Shown: positions 31,213 to 42,879, counted from the first letter of the stretch. The stretch is DNA of 64,000 bases from Rhabdophis nuchalis (GCA_039707465.1 CM077643.1:332526419-332590418), one strand, 5' to 3'. Notes: generated by a model from the letters alone, not told the origin. Numbers and translations: made by a program.

Positions 31213-31326
31213 CGCTCGTGGTTCAATTCCCATTTGCACTGGTTCAGTGACTGCCTTTGAATAGTTAATCCCTTTTCTGAATCCCATGTCATGAAAATGA
31301 GATGACAGTTCCTCACAAACTACTTT
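31213..31326 (-). CDS. candidate host-gene internal exon (38 codons)
   Basis: On the minus strand a pyrimidine-rich run ('ccttgcttttctaatctgtg') precedes AG at 31328-31327. The segment is open for exactly 38 codons in phase 0 (starts KVVCEELSSHFHDMGF, ends AVTEPVQMGIEPRA). It ends CGAGCG and is followed by the strong donor GTAAGT (31212-31207). The protein is not recognised and no partner exon was found. Against it: such patterns arise by chance in 64 kb. For it: unique-looking sequence, balanced composition, symmetric phase and consensus sites at both ends. Confidence 0.28.
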
Positions 31327-31610
31327 CTCACAGATTAGAAAAGCAAGGGATGGAAGGGGAAGGGTGTCTCACCATTTGCAATAGTGGAAGCTATCTTAAA
31401 AAGCATTGCAATCTATTGTAATGTAATAATGCCAGATAAACCATGTCCCACTGGGTTATCATCTCGGAGATATTTCCTTATCTAAACAGAGTAATAGAAT
31501 GTCCAAGAGTGGCAAAAACAACAATAACAACAACAACAATGGGAGCAGAAGTGACATCTGACTTCCATGCCTACTCATTTGGATAACTGGCAAGGAGCAT
31601 TGGAAATCAA

Positions 31611-31710
31611 CCTTCCTCCTCCCTCCCTCCCTCCCTCCCTCCCTCCCTCCCTCCCTCCCTTCCTTCCTTCCTTTCCTTTCCTTTCCTTTCTTCCCTTTCT
31701 TCCTTCCTTC
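31611..31710. repeat. (CTCC)n/(CTTC)n/(CTTTC)n pyrimidine tract
   Basis: Three related arrays in series. Confidence 0.95.
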
Positions 31711-31719
31711 CTTCTTTCC

Positions 31720-32191
31720 AGGAGGCAAGTAAGTCTGGCGCTGGGTGGGGGAAGGAACGAAGGATTGCAAGACTGGCTGGAAAACTGTCATGGAAAATCG
31801 AAAGTAAAAATCACGGGATTGCAGCAACAGCCGGTTGCACTGAAGCAGCCATAGTTTTCCCAACTTTCAATCCTTCAGGAGCCATGGGTCCCAGACTCTG
31901 ACATGTGCTGTAAATTAACGCATTAGAGGTACCTTGGTTCGAAATGTTTTGTTCTGTGAAATACCATTTTGTCCAGTCAAAGGCAATGATGAGAGTTTTA
32001 GTATTAAATAGATACTACCTTTGCTTGATGACTTGCTATGTATTTTGTGATCTGAATAGGCAAATGAAGCATTCTGTAGTTGCCATTGTTGGTATCTGCT
32101 GAGAGAATTCTTAATTTTTCAACTTTGGAATTCTTACTTTTTCAATAATAGTAAGTTGTAATATGTGTGATACAAGGATAGGTGGCGATCC
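31720..32191. other. no gene seen
   Basis: A mildly GC-rich start (31730-31860), then AT-rich. Nothing recognised. Confidence 0.4.
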
Positions 32192-32573
32192 AGGTTCATT
32201 CTCCAAGCTTGTGGGTTGGTTTCCAAAGATTGTGACACATTGATCTACAACCAGCCTCAGAATCCCTCAGAATCCAAATCAACCGCCCAAGCAACCAGAG
32301 ACAGCACTGACCCCCCCAACCAACCCATGCAACCCCCCATACCAGCAGTTCACCTCCCAATGACCCTGACCTGATGTAATTTCCTTACATCACAAGACTC
32401 ACCGATGACTCACATCTGACCCATCACAAGGCCCTCACATGATACACCCACCCCTGAACCCCTTATAAAGAGAAGAACACTGACATTGACATCCCCTAAA
32501 CTCTGTTGAAGATGTTAACCTAGTCCAGTAATGAAACATTTGGAAATTAACCCACAAGCTTGGAGAATGAACC
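32192..32573 (+). mobile_element. Penelope-like inverted-repeat element
   Basis: Arms of about 36 bp (32192-32228: 'aggttcattctccaagcttg'; 32539-32573 inverted) flank an AC-rich interior. The right side reads 'ttgaagatgttaacctagtc' then 'aatgaaacatttgg', a degenerate hammerhead-like end related to one near 57.2 kb. Confidence 0.5.
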
Positions 32574-32961
32574 TCATCCTACACCAGAGCTACAGATAGT
32601 CACCACTATTGCAAGGATAAGTATCTATGGAGTGGTTGTCAAGAAAGTGAAGATGGAAGCTGTAACTGCATGAGTTGGCACTTTCTAAATGTGCTTTGCC
32701 TTTTATACATGCTTAATATACATGTAAACCTATAAATAAAACTTTGATCATTTCATCACTGCTGCCAGCTTGCCTTTTGTCCCCCCCCCCCCAGTCCCCA
32801 AACCTCCCTTTTACATAAACATGTGTTTGCTGATTAGCTGACTGCCCTTAACACAGACTCCTAATATGTGTCAAAGTTGGTCTTTCAAAATATACATAGT
32901 TCCATGGAGCTGCCTTGTAAGACCAAACCTCTATTATTGTTTACCAGTAAATTCTTTAGGT

Positions 32962-33459
32962 CAGTGATGGCTAACTTTTTTGTTGTTGGGTGCCATAAAT
33001 GCGAAGGTGCACGTACGATAGTGTGCGTGTGCCGGCACCCATAATGCAAAGTGAGCCCCCACATAAATGCACAACTCCCCCACGCTCTGCCCCAAACACG
33101 CGTCACACTATTCATCTCCAAGCTGAGCTTGATATTTCCTCTTAGGGCTGTTTTCGTCCTCCCCAAGCTTTAGGAAAGCCTCCGGAACCTGAGGAGGATG
33201 AAAAACAGGTCCAACGAGCCAACCGGAAGTTCATTTCCAAACTTCTGGTAGGCCCATTGGGCCTGGTTTTTCCCCTCCCCGTGCTCCGGAGGCTTTCCTA
33301 AAGCCTAGGGAGGGCGAGAACGGCCTCCCTCAGCCCTCGGGAAGGCCAAAAATTAGCTGGATGATGTGCACATGCATGCTGGAGCTGACAGCTCACGTGC
33401 CAGCAGGTATGGCTATGCATGCCACCTGTGGCACCTGTGCCAGAGGTTCGTCATCACGG
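32962..33459 (+). mobile_element. hAT-type non-autonomous element (498 bp)
   Basis: Ends are CAGTGATGGCTAACTTTTT and AGAGGTTCGTCATCACGG. The flanks CTTTAGGT (32954-32961) and CTCTAGGT (33460-33467) match at seven of eight. The interior repeats GC-rich 'ctccggaacctgaggagg' blocks also seen at 26.0 kb. Confidence 0.85.
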
Positions 33460-33518
33460 CTCTAGGTAATCAATGGAATTTATTTTCTTTTTTTCTTTCC
33501 TTGCTCCACAGCAGTAAT

Positions 33519-33520
33519 GA

Positions 33521-33571
<51 letters not shown>

Positions 33572-33603
33572 CTACCTCCCTACCTCCCTACCTACCTCCC
33601 TAC
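33519..33603. repeat. (TC)n followed by (CTAC/CTCC)n
   Basis: About 25 TC dinucleotides, then a CTACCTACCTCC-type array. Confidence 0.95.
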
Positions 33604-33740
33604 CGTGAGATTCAAATAATTTAACAACTGGTTCTTTGACCTAATGATTTCTTCCAACATCCATTTCACCAAACTGCTCAGAAAGTTAACAACCGGTTCT
33701 CCTGAAGTGGTGCAAACTAGCTGAATCCCACCCACTACTG
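33604..33740 (+). mobile_element. hAT MITE, diverged
   Basis: 'taacaactggttctttgacc' and 'gttaacaaccggttctcctg' are inverted-style motifs of the GGTGGGTTC family. It ends 'gctgaatcccacccacta'. Terminal bases and target duplication are unclear. Confidence 0.5.
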
Positions 33741-34663
33741 CTACCAACCATCCATCCATCCTTCATATTTCTTAACTGCCCATCTCCCTTGGGTTCTCAC
33801 AAGTGAATGGCTTTACTCATTGTTACTGTCTATGACAGAAACTGTCAAACACATTAAATAACTGATTAGCTGTCAGTTATTTAATAGTTAAATAACTATT
33901 CGACTGTCATTAAATAACTGATATTATTTAAACATAAAGCAAAGTGGTACAGCTTTCAGGTTTATCTTTAAAAATATAAAAAAATCTTTGCATCAAGCTT
34001 CTTGGATCTCACTAATGGACATCTTATCCGCAAGCAATTATCTTATATAAATCAATGTACATTTTTGCAGGAGATTCCAAGAGATAATTCATCCTATGAG
34101 TAATTGATTCCCATCTCCATCAAAGAAGTTGCCACTTGCTTTAGCTGCTGGGCTTGCTAGTCAGTTATATTGAGCATGGAATACTCAGCTGCTGGTGTTT
34201 CATGGGCCTTTGACCTTCAAGATACATGTCAGGCTATTAGCATCAAGACTTGCCTTGTAGTGTCATGATCTAACTTTGCTCCATTGTGGCACCCTTGTTT
34301 GCTGAAAGTACGAGTGGGATCAAGTGTCTTTACTCTTTTCTGAAGCATATTTGTTCTGTCAAGATAGCTTGCCCCTCCCCAGAAGAAGCAGAAGTGGGTG
34401 CGAAGTTAATCTAAACAGCACATGTTCTTAGCAATTCCCTTCTGCTCATAGACCTGAATGCAAACAAAGTAGTTTGTTCATTTCTGTGAATATTTAAACA
34501 TGTATTACAACAGTATTGGCTATTTTAATTTATTGTTTTACTTTTTTTTACAAAGGCAAAATGGTATACATGAATTTTACTTTTGATTATGCTTTTTAAT
34601 TTTCCTAATTTTGAAAAGCCTTGAAAAAAATTGTGCTACTAATTAGGGTAGTGTTGGAAGAAA
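33741..34663. other. no gene seen
   Basis: A local duplication of 'ttaaataactga' occurs around 33855-33925. Otherwise unassigned. Confidence 0.4.
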
Positions 34664-35162
34664 TGTCCTTCTGGGTTCAGTTCCAAGTGGGGAAAAAGAC
34701 ACTGAAAACCTGAAGGCTGCTTGGAAAGATTGTTTTAATGGTGGACAGGACTACATGGTTTCAGGTCCTGAACAGAAAAGGTGATCACATGCTTAAATAT
34801 GTTAGGTGAAGAAAAAAAGAGAGTGAGATACTGAAAGTTGCTGGTTTTATGCCCTCTCTGGCCTTTGATCTTGATCTTGTATTCTGATTGGTGGTCAGAC
34901 TCCCATGGGGCCATGCAGGGCAACTCTTTAGGCTATGCTTTGAGTACAAGTTTGGTTGCCTTGCTGGCTGATGTAATTTTCCCAGGTGCCTTGTGGTGAG
35001 ATTCTGTAGAAGGCTAATCCTACCTTTGTTATGTAGAGTAGAAAAGTTCAGGCTTTTTAATGGTCCATTGACAAAGGTGGGGGTTATTAAGAGTGAGTGT
35101 TTCCTGCCTAAAACATGTTTGTCCATTTCCTATCCAGGGAAATATAATATTTTTCCTTTTCA
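34664..35162 (-). mobile_element. LTR-like dispersed repeat, copy B
   Basis: Direct-orientation partner of 8972-9506 (shared: 'gtggacaggac', 'tgatcacatgctt', 'gactcccatggg', 'ggtgccttgtggtgagat'). Internal indels distinguish the copies. TG...CA ends are conserved. No open frame or flanking retroviral genes. Confidence 0.45.
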
Positions 35163-36660
35163 ATGTTTCCCAGGATATTTTATTTTTCTAGGAGAGGTGT
35201 GTGCGTGTTAATTTCCTATAGTAGTCTGAGAGAAGTTTATGGGTTACAAAATATGGTAGGGGTGAGGGTGCCACATGAGCCATCTTGCAACATAAATGAA
35301 TACAGCAGATAAGTATAAACAAACACAATGGTATTTTCAGAACATAAAGAGAAGGGAATCACCAGTTGTCCATATTTGCCACAGGATGCGATGATAACCA
35401 CTAACCCAAACAGCTTTATAAATCATGTAAGCAAATTATCGTTCTACATATTGTGTCTAGAATTAGGGAGAACAGATGTCTGAATACTGGATGTTCGGAA
35501 AAGCAAGGAGGGTGACTGTGAAGAAATTATTAAATATAAGTCTGTTTTGAAAAGCAGCACCAAATACCAGTGAATTGGTGACATGGTGAATCACCAAAGT
35601 GGTTTTCCCAAAGGCAGCTGGATTTTTCTTTGACTTTTTAACCAAGGAAGTCATGTTGCCTTTTGGAAAAACACCTTGGGAACACCCATGACCTGGATAA
35701 TTGAGAATCTCTATAGGTATTGTGGCATGGTGACAGTATAAGGATATACATTATGTTAGATGTGTTATGTCATTAGAAGGTGATTTATAATACTATTACT
35801 GTGTAGTGTTATGTTGATTATTATTGTTTTAGGAAAGGGTGCTTTGTTCCCTGTGAAGTAACATTAAAGCGTGTGAAATAAACGCCCCTCCCTAGAAACT
35901 GCCATACATTTTGCTCATACCTGAATTTTGCTTCCCTTTTAAAGACTTGTGCTGTACTCCTTCATATGAATAAAAGCCCATTTCCCTCTTTCAGATCTTT
36001 ACCTGCACATAATGTTATCTAGCGCAGATGTTCGTTTGTTTCCTGTCTTAACTAGATTACAAACTAATGGACAGCATGACCGTTGTAATGTCAATTCACA
36101 TTTTCAGATTAAAAAAAATAAATCATTTGGCTTTATGGAGGAGCGATTGCAACAATTTCCTTTCTGTTTGAAATAGGACTGTTCAATGATTGCCTCACAG
36201 CTTGATATAAGGCTGTCTTAAAGCAAAATAGCACCAACATCCCAATTAGTTCTGCTGAAATTGGCTGTATATCAGCAGCATTTAGAAAAGAAGTTGCACA
36301 TTGGACACATCATTTAAATCAGGCGGTCATATGGGAATCTCAGTTATTTTATTTTCTGATAGGCTTTAACTTGTTATAAGGTGGCCTTATTAAAAGTACC
36401 ATCTGTTCCAAATTATGGGGCTTTGTCTTCAGCAAGTCATCAACCTCTATTAGGCACCCTTTTTGATTGCTTGCTCTTCATTTGTATTGTAACTTGGTTT
36501 AGTAAAGAGCAAAACTTGGTTTAATAAAGAGCAAAACGGAAACCAGGCGGTTCTGCCATGTAGCTCCTCATGGTATTTTAATTGAACCTTGTAGTACCAT
36601 TATTGATATAGTTCCATAAAAATAGAACATAGATATTATGTACATGTGTGTGCATTTACT
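35163..36660. other. largely unique; small Penelope-like fragment
   Basis: 35650-35710 ('gttgccttttggaaaaacac') matches the fragments near 1.5 and 48.4 kb. 36110-36480 is repeat-poor and looks like possible conserved non-coding sequence. Confidence 0.4.
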
Positions 36661-37112
36661 TGTTTACTTTACTTTATTGTCATTGTACATATATACACAG
36701 TTTACACATACAACAAAATTCATATAACACCCAGAGACCAGGCCCAACATGCATAACAATCCCCAAATACAGCCCCACCCACCCAAAAATTCCCCGCCCC
36801 TAAACCACCCAAATATCTACACAACCGACCAAGGAGTGCTGTCCGATAGCTCACTGATGGTGGCCCTTTAGTTCATTGTTAAGTGCAATTATAGCTCTGG
36901 GCTAAAAGCTATTCAGAAGACGTGTGGTCCTAGTTTTAATTGTTCTGTATCTTCTGCAAGAAGGCAACAGTCTAAAAAGATTGTAAGCAGGATGGGAAGA
37001 GTCTCTGAGAATGCTATGCAACTTCCTCAAACAGCAAGATGAGAAGATGTCATCCAGGGCTGGTAGCTGGAGCCCGGTGATATTCTGGGCAGTTTTAATG
37101 ATTCTCTGTAGA
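36661..37112 (-). mobile_element. non-LTR retrotransposon 3' end (CR1 superfamily, Rex/L2-like)
   Basis: The minus strand translates 'ALQRIIKTAQNITG', 'LPALDDIFSSCCLRKLHSI', 'RDSSHPAYNLFRLLPSCRR' and 'YRTIKTRTTRLLNSF', the conserved C-terminus of this LINE group. A 3' UTR follows and ends ACAATGACAATAAAG. It is 5'-truncated. The clade within the CR1 superfamily is not certain. Confidence 0.75.
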
Positions 37113-37923
37113 GCTTATTATTCATATATTTAAATTATATTACTAGTCTAAGCTTAATTGGCTAAGGAACCAGATTAAATGTATAAAAAATTTCATCCAA
37201 TTGCTCTAAACTTGCACTGGTTTTTCTGTTGGTAACATTTTACATTCACAAAAGAGGACGCTCCTTCGCTAACATTGATCATTAGTGCAGGTGCATTATA
37301 TATCTACATAGCAATAGGAATTTTCTCGATCTGGAACATTTTCCAGGAAGAAGATTGAGGACCTTTGACTTGAAGTAGATAAAAAATCATTTTTATTTGC
37401 TCATGTCTTTTTAAGTGTATTTTATGAGGGCTATTATTGGGACTGTGATTTTATCTTCTGTGAAAAATTATTAAGGCACAATCAATTGCTCAATCAACTG
37501 TATAAATGCTACCTCTTGATGTTGGCACTTCAACAACCAGTTCTCCTTTCATAGGACTCTTTATTTAAACTGGACTTGGATTTCATAGAGGATGACACCA
37601 GACCCAAGCACCATGGAGTGTGATTGAAGCCATATTGTACCATAAGTATTGATTTTTTGGCACTAGGCTAGCAGATACCCAAATTGTTACATCTTGGGGT
37701 TAATGGTTATCCATTTTCACTTCTGTCAGAAAGAAAAGATGGATACAACTGTTTATGTCTCCATAGTAATAAATCAGAATGGGAAATGTCAGTCCAGAAT
37801 GATACACTGTCAGTTGCGAGAATGTTTTTTTCCATCATCATATTTATTAATATAATAAATGTATATATTAAACCATCAAGATCCAATTAAACAAAAAAGC
37901 CAACCAAGTACCATTCATCAAAA

Positions 37924-37924
<1 letters not shown>
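37113..37924. other. no gene seen
   Basis: Unassigned AT-rich sequence. Confidence 0.4.

Positions 37925-37957
<33 letters not shown>
37925..37957. repeat. (TA)n microsatellite
   Basis: About 16 TA units next to the Penelope-like end. Confidence 0.95.
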
Positions 37958-37959
<2 letters not shown>

Positions 37960-37960
<1 letters not shown>

Positions 37961-38110
37961 GGTCTTTGGTTGTTCGGGTTTTCTCCCGCGTAGAATTGGA
38001 AGTATCTTCACGACGTTTCGATGAAATCTCATTCATCATCTTCAGGCTGGTGCTTCGGGCTTGGTGCTTCCAGGAGCAATGGAAGCACCAAGCTTCCACC
38101 AATATATATA
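37960..38110 (-). mobile_element. Penelope-like terminus with hammerhead-like motif
   Basis: Minus strand: CTGAAGA, then GATGA...TCATC pairing, GAAA and CGTC (about 38043-38011), followed by 'cttccaattctacgcggg'. An extra T between the first core block and stem II departs from the canonical hammerhead. A 13-bp hairpin ('gcttggtgcttcc' with its complement) lies near 38069-38102. Confidence 0.5.
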
Positions 38111-38148
38111 TGTTAGATTTTTTGTAAGGGCTGATTTAATAAATAAGA

Positions 38149-38195
38149 GACCAGGATGGATCCATTTCGGGCTTATTAGCCTTCTTCAGCTGGCC
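38149..38195 (-). ncRNA. hammerhead ribozyme, copy 2
   Basis: Minus strand: GGCCAG, CTGAAGA, stem II GGCT-AATA-AGCC with an A-C mismatch at its base, GAA+A, stem III ATG-GATC-CAT, C17 at 38155, CTGGTC. All invariant core bases are present. Cleavage is predicted between 38155 and 38154. Confidence 0.75.
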
Positions 38196-38240
38196 TCATA
38201 TGCTGGAAAGCACCGGTTCAAATCCCAGTAGAAGGAGTAT

Positions 38241-38287
38241 GGCCAGCTGAAGAAGGCTAATAAGCCTGAAATGGATCCATCCTGGTC
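38241..38287 (+). ncRNA. hammerhead ribozyme, copy 3
   Basis: GGCCAG (38241-38246), CTGAAGA (38247-38253), stem II AGGCT-AATA-AGCCT, GAA+A (38268-38271), stem III ATG-GATC-CAT, C17 at 38281, CTGGTC (38282-38287). Relative to copy 1, stem II changes GAGCT/AGCTC to AGGCT/AGCCT and stem III changes ATA/TAT to ATG/CAT, so pairing is kept by paired substitutions. Confidence 0.82.
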
Positions 38288-38348
38288 TCTTTATTTTCAG
38301 CCCTTAAAAATCTAACACACACACACACACACACATATATATGTATAT

Positions 38349-38575
38349 GTAATTGTTTCATAACAACCTGTTATTAGGCCCCAATTAAGGGAGGAGACAT
38401 ACTGTTTCCTTTCCTGCCTTTCGGCTCATCACCAGAGACCATCTAGACAGCAAGCCAAGAATTACGTTGTGTAATTTTTTTAGATATGTGTGTTAGTTTT
38501 ATGATCTAATTTAATTTATTGATCAGCTCATAAAACTAACACACACACACACACACACACATAGATAATTGTTTT
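38349..38575 (-). mobile_element. hammerhead-SINE body copy without ribozyme
   Basis: Nearly identical to 30480-30640 ('ctgcctttcggctcatcacc', 'gacagcaagccaagaattac') and joined at 'tttatgatctaatttaattt' to an inverted tail piece with (AC)n. The head and ribozyme are missing. Confidence 0.65.
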
Positions 38576-39150
38576 CACAATTATTTTATATATATATAAA
38601 ATAAATAAAGCAATGCAAATATTTTATCTCTGACCAAATTAGGACACTGCAATCTCACCTACCAATTTATGCTTACATCAATAGGATTTAATCCTCACAA
38701 ACACCAATATGGACTTTTGATGCTTGAAATTAAGACTTCTTCAAGTTGCTCTACTTGATGACTTCATGGACACATCCGTATCATTTTCTTAGCAACAATA
38801 TGTACGTGGTTCACCATTGCTTTAATATGAGATGCTTCTGCATCTAGTCTATAGCCATAGTATATTTGAATTCATGCTGTAGAAAAGCAATAAGTTACAG
38901 GCAATGGAAGAGCATGTGAAAGTTTTATTGGCTCTGATACATCTGTGATGGCACATTATCATGTTTCTTCTGATTAATATGTTCTGTCTATAAGAAGTGA
39001 ATATGCAGGCATGAATCAGGCTTTAGGGATCCTTGACAGGTGTTCTTTGCTAACAATGATAACTTGTGAGATTAGAAAAAAGTAATGAGAATTGCATTGA
39101 TATGTTATGTCACTAGGAGAATGTTATAGCTGCAGAAATTGATACTAATA
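38576..39150. other. no gene seen
   Basis: A short self-complementary AT run near 38580-38605. Otherwise unassigned. Confidence 0.4.
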
Positions 39151-40215
39151 AGCTGACACCATCAGCCACACACTGAAATCAAGGGGAATTGAACACATCA
39201 TAAGAGTGAAGAAGATCTAAAAAGTCTAGTCACCAGATGGGACATTAGATACAGTTTAGACTCAATCAGAATTAAAAGCCCTAGAGAGGAATATCAGAAA
39301 AGTAATGACAATGAATCAATAAATCATGCCCTTCATCTACACAGCATCATTGACAGACTCTATGTACAAAGGAAAATAGGTAGGTGTGGAATGTTGCAAG
39401 CATATCAGAAAACTGAAGAAGGAAAAAGGGCATTGTAAGAATACCTGAAGAACAACGAAGATGCACTGAAGCTAGTATACCATGAAGACTTGCTGAATAA
39501 GGGAGAGACCAAATGAAGTAAAGAGAATGACAAGGCAAAGTATTACATAGCCAATATATAAAAAGAATAGTAGGCAAAACAGATAAGAAGACCTGGTAAT
39601 GGCTAAGAGCAGGGGAGTTGGCAAAAGAGACAGAGGGGCTTATAATACTGATTGCACAAGCACAACCCTTAAGAACAAAGGAATAGCAATCGGAAGTGGC
39701 AAGACAGTAACAGAGAACACATGTCACCTGTGCAAAGAAGCTAAAGAAATAGTGACTTTAGAGATAGCTGTTATTAGAAGATCAGAAGATTAGAAGATTA
39801 AAGAGTAGCATGACAAAGTGGTAACAATTGTGCATTGGAATATCTGCAAAATATCCCATTTGCTTGCAAGCAAAAACTGGTGGGACCACAAAATAAACAA
39901 AGCAATAGAAAATGAAGAAGCTAAAGTTCTCTGAGACTTTCAAATTCAAACCAATAGGGACCTGCCATATAGCATCCCAGACTTACTATTGTAAGTAAGA
40001 AAGACAAAGAAGTCTGGATACTGGACGTTGCAGTACTGGAGACTGCAGAATAGAAGAGGAAAAACTGGAGAAAATTGCAACACACAAAAATCTGCAAATA
40101 GAAGTAGAGCAACCATGGCAAAAGAAAGCAAAGATAGCAACATTAGTAATAGGTTCCTTGCGTGCAATCCCCAAAAATCGGAGTGCTGCAAGATCCAAAC
40201 TGAGTCGGTCACTGG
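39151..40215 (+). pseudogene. degenerate R2/R4-type LINE (restriction-like endonuclease clade)
   Basis: Broken plus-strand frames give 'TENTCHLCKEAKEI', then 'NWWDHKINKAIENEEAKVL', a stop, and 'DFQIQTNRDLPYSIPDL', followed by remnants of the region after the PD motif. This follows the Cys-His motif and C-terminal restriction-like endonuclease of R4/Dong/R2-like LINEs. Many stops and frameshifts are present and the N-terminal RT is not readable. The end merges with an inverted-repeat element at 40230. Confidence 0.6.
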
Positions 40216-40229
40216 GACTGGAGATTTCA

Positions 40230-40600
40230 TTGTCTAAGCTTTCATACTCATGCTGGAGCCCAACCTAAGGAAACTTCTCTCTATCAGAGTGTGTGCTTTG
40301 CACTATTCTGTGTATGGTATTTATATGATGCCTGTTGTGTATATAGCTTTTTATATATTGATTGGGGTGTTGATGACTGGCTAGTAAGTGGTTGGTTATA
40401 TTATTAATAACCAGGCATCAACACCAAATCAATATCTAAAAAGCCACACACATATAAATATTGCACACAGAATAGCCCAAAACACATACTCTACTAGAGA
40501 GAAGTTCCCTGATGGGCTTCTCAATGGGCTCCAGTACAGGTCTGAAAGCTTGGAAAACAATCTTGACTGACCAAGATTGGATCCTGCAACATTATCCTGG
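40230..40600 (+). mobile_element. Penelope-like inverted-repeat element
   Basis: 'aagctttcatactcatgctg' at 40237 pairs with 'gctccagtacaggtctgaaa' near 40530. The sequence 'ggatcctgcaacattatcctgg' (shown within limits as two overlapping blocks: ggatcctgcaaca, cattatcctgg) recurs at 60128-60150. A degenerate CTGATG...GAAA order is present on the plus strand. Confidence 0.45.
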
Positions 40601-41575
40601 TACATATATATATTTGTCTTCATTCATCTGGAGTACTACTTGAATTCTATCAACACTGGGAGAGAAAAAAGCCACCATCAGTCAATTGCAAAAAGTAATT
40701 TTATTTGGAACAGCTTACATCCTGTGACAATATTTTTAACACCGCCACAAATATTTACCTATCCCAGGTCCTTGGGAAGCACTTGAAAGGTAGACAAAAA
40801 TACCACATCCAGTCTAAAGAGCGGCTAACCGCACAACCAAATATAACGTCATGCTTCTCTTATTGCACCAAAAGCAAAACTATGCACTCCACCCACCATC
40901 TATTATCAATTGTACAAAAAGAGATTTAATAAATTCTGACTCCTGGAAGAAATAAATTATCATAAATGATAAAAAAAGCTATTCACTTCTAGTTTACCCA
41001 TCCATAAAGCAAAGAGCAAGAAGTGGTTTCGATGCAACATTTGGCTTGCAGGCCTTCCTTACAAATGTGTCCCTTTTGGCAGATAGCATTTTATGTATGT
41101 TCATAAAATGCTATCTGCCCAGGATGCTTAGTCTTTTATATAGCCTTATTAATGGCACATCACAAAAAGTAGGTAAGATCTCAGAAATAAATACATTTTC
41201 ATTTAATATGGAATTAATTAAACTTGGCTAATCTTATTACACCCCATGTAGTCTCATTCAAACTTTTCATTTGGCAGCAGCTTTTGGAAAGGCTCTGGAA
41301 AATAATTCCCTGAGCATGGATTATTATACAGCCAAAATGATGCTAATCTATAATATGGGGAGTCTCAGCAAGCTTTGGGGAACAAGTAAATTTAGGGAAA
41401 TAATCTCAAGAACCAACAAAGCATGCAGTAGTGTCGACTGCTGGTTGGGAATAAATCTTTCCTGAATGCCTGGATAAAAAAATATAGGGTATAAAAATAT
41501 ATTGGATATCACGGCAAACCAGGCATGAGCATATTGTGGAGGCCTGGAACACAAGTTATATGTCAGAAAGTGACA
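40601..41575. other. no gene; repeat-poor sequence at 41080-41470
   Basis: 41080-41120 contains an exact short inverted repeat 'tagcattttatg'/'cataaaatgcta'. The rest looks unique. Confidence 0.4.
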
Positions 41576-41690
41576 CAGAGAGCGACGGACAGAGAGGGAG
41601 AGGGAGAGGGAGAGGGAGAGGGAGAGGGAGAGGGAGAGGGAGGGAGGGAGGGAGGGAGGGAGGGAGGGAGGGAGGGAGGGAGAGAAGGAG
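41576..41690. repeat. (GGGAGA)n/(GGGA)n purine tract
   Basis: About 9 GAGGGA units, then about 13 GGGA units. Confidence 0.95.
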
Positions 41691-41731
41691 AAAATATGTT
41701 TCCGGAGTAAAATAGATAAAACAGTCTAAGA

Positions 41732-41837
41732 CAGGGGTCTCCAAACTTTGCAACTTTAAGTCTGAAGGAATTCAGCTCCGCAAAGTCTGGGAGCTGAAGT
41801 CCTTCAGACTTAAAGTTGCAAAGGTTGGAGACCCCTG
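41732..41837. mobile_element. palindromic hAT MITE (106 bp)
   Basis: CAGGGGTCTCCAAACTTTGC to GCAAAGGTTGGAGACCCCTG. The flanks GTCTAAGA (41724-41731) and AACTAAGA (41838-41845) match at six of eight. Same family as 2909. Confidence 0.88.
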
Positions 41838-41845
41838 AACTAAGA

Positions 41846-42879
41846 GATTTGTTCACATAAAAAATGGGGGCTCTCTACATAGGAATACCATATCTGGACT
41901 ATATCTCTTTGTTGCTGTCTCGTGGCAATCCACATTTCTACAGCTCAGAAATGGTAGTTCTAGGCAACCTCTTTCACAGTTTGTATATACACACTGGAGA
42001 AACTGACTTAAACATGGGCCATGGGATTTAACCTTCTTCGATATCTTGAGGTAGCAGGCTAATTTGGCATGGGAGAGCTCTGGCATACAAAGATCTGCTC
42101 TCCAATAGAGGAAGCAATCAGTGAATCTGCATTCTGAGAATGTGTCAGTATATTGCATAGATCTCTATAGAGCTGCATGTCAATGGAAGAACCAGTCTAC
42201 GGTAAAATCAATCAATGCATTCCAGAGGGAAAATACTCTATTAGCTGTCATAAATGACTGAAAATAAGATGAAATTTAGGAAAGAAGCGATTGGCTAATC
42301 ATAGAACCTTAAATGAATGAGAATGACCATGAAGTATTGACGTTTAAAGGGTCTTTCCTTTTGACCATATTATCTGGAAATAAATCTATTCATATGTACT
42401 CTTAGCAAAGGAATAAATACAGATTTAAAAGCAAGACTGATATAATTATTTATGATGGAAAAGTGAGAGAAGTAGTGAAAAACAAAATAATGACAAGAGG
42501 TTCTAAATATAGGGCAGATTATTACTTGATAGTGTCAAGAGTAAGGTCTCAGAGGAAAAATGGACCCAGAAGAGACTATAGTGAAAGCTGAGTGATTTCA
42601 GGAAGGAAAAATATGAGTTCTCTATGAAATATGTAATGGAGAATACTTCCCCAACCAAATGAATAGAAAATTAATATACGAAAAAATATGGAAGGTTCAT
42701 GAAATGCATGAAATTATGCCATAGAAGTATGGAAAATATGGAAACTTATGAAACGAAAAGGGCTGTAGATGAAGAGAAACTAAAGAAAAGAGAATTATTG
42801 CTGAAATAAATGAGAAAAAAGGGAAACGTAGCTAAATAGACAGAATGTAGAATGTAGTTAAATCGAACAAGCAACATTT
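41846..42879. other. AT-rich, possible upstream part of an old LINE
   Basis: No reliable signal before the RT remnant. Confidence 0.35.

Larger units (their letters stand above)
38111..38340. mobile_element. two hammerhead SINE copies in head-to-head inversion
   Basis: A minus copy (tail at about 38111, ribozyme 38149-38195) faces a plus copy (B box GGTTCAAATCC at 38215-38225, linker, ribozyme 38241-38287, 'ctttattttcagccc', then (AC)n). Each has lost most of its tRNA head, and they meet near 38200. The pair could fold into one long hairpin RNA. Confidence 0.7.
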
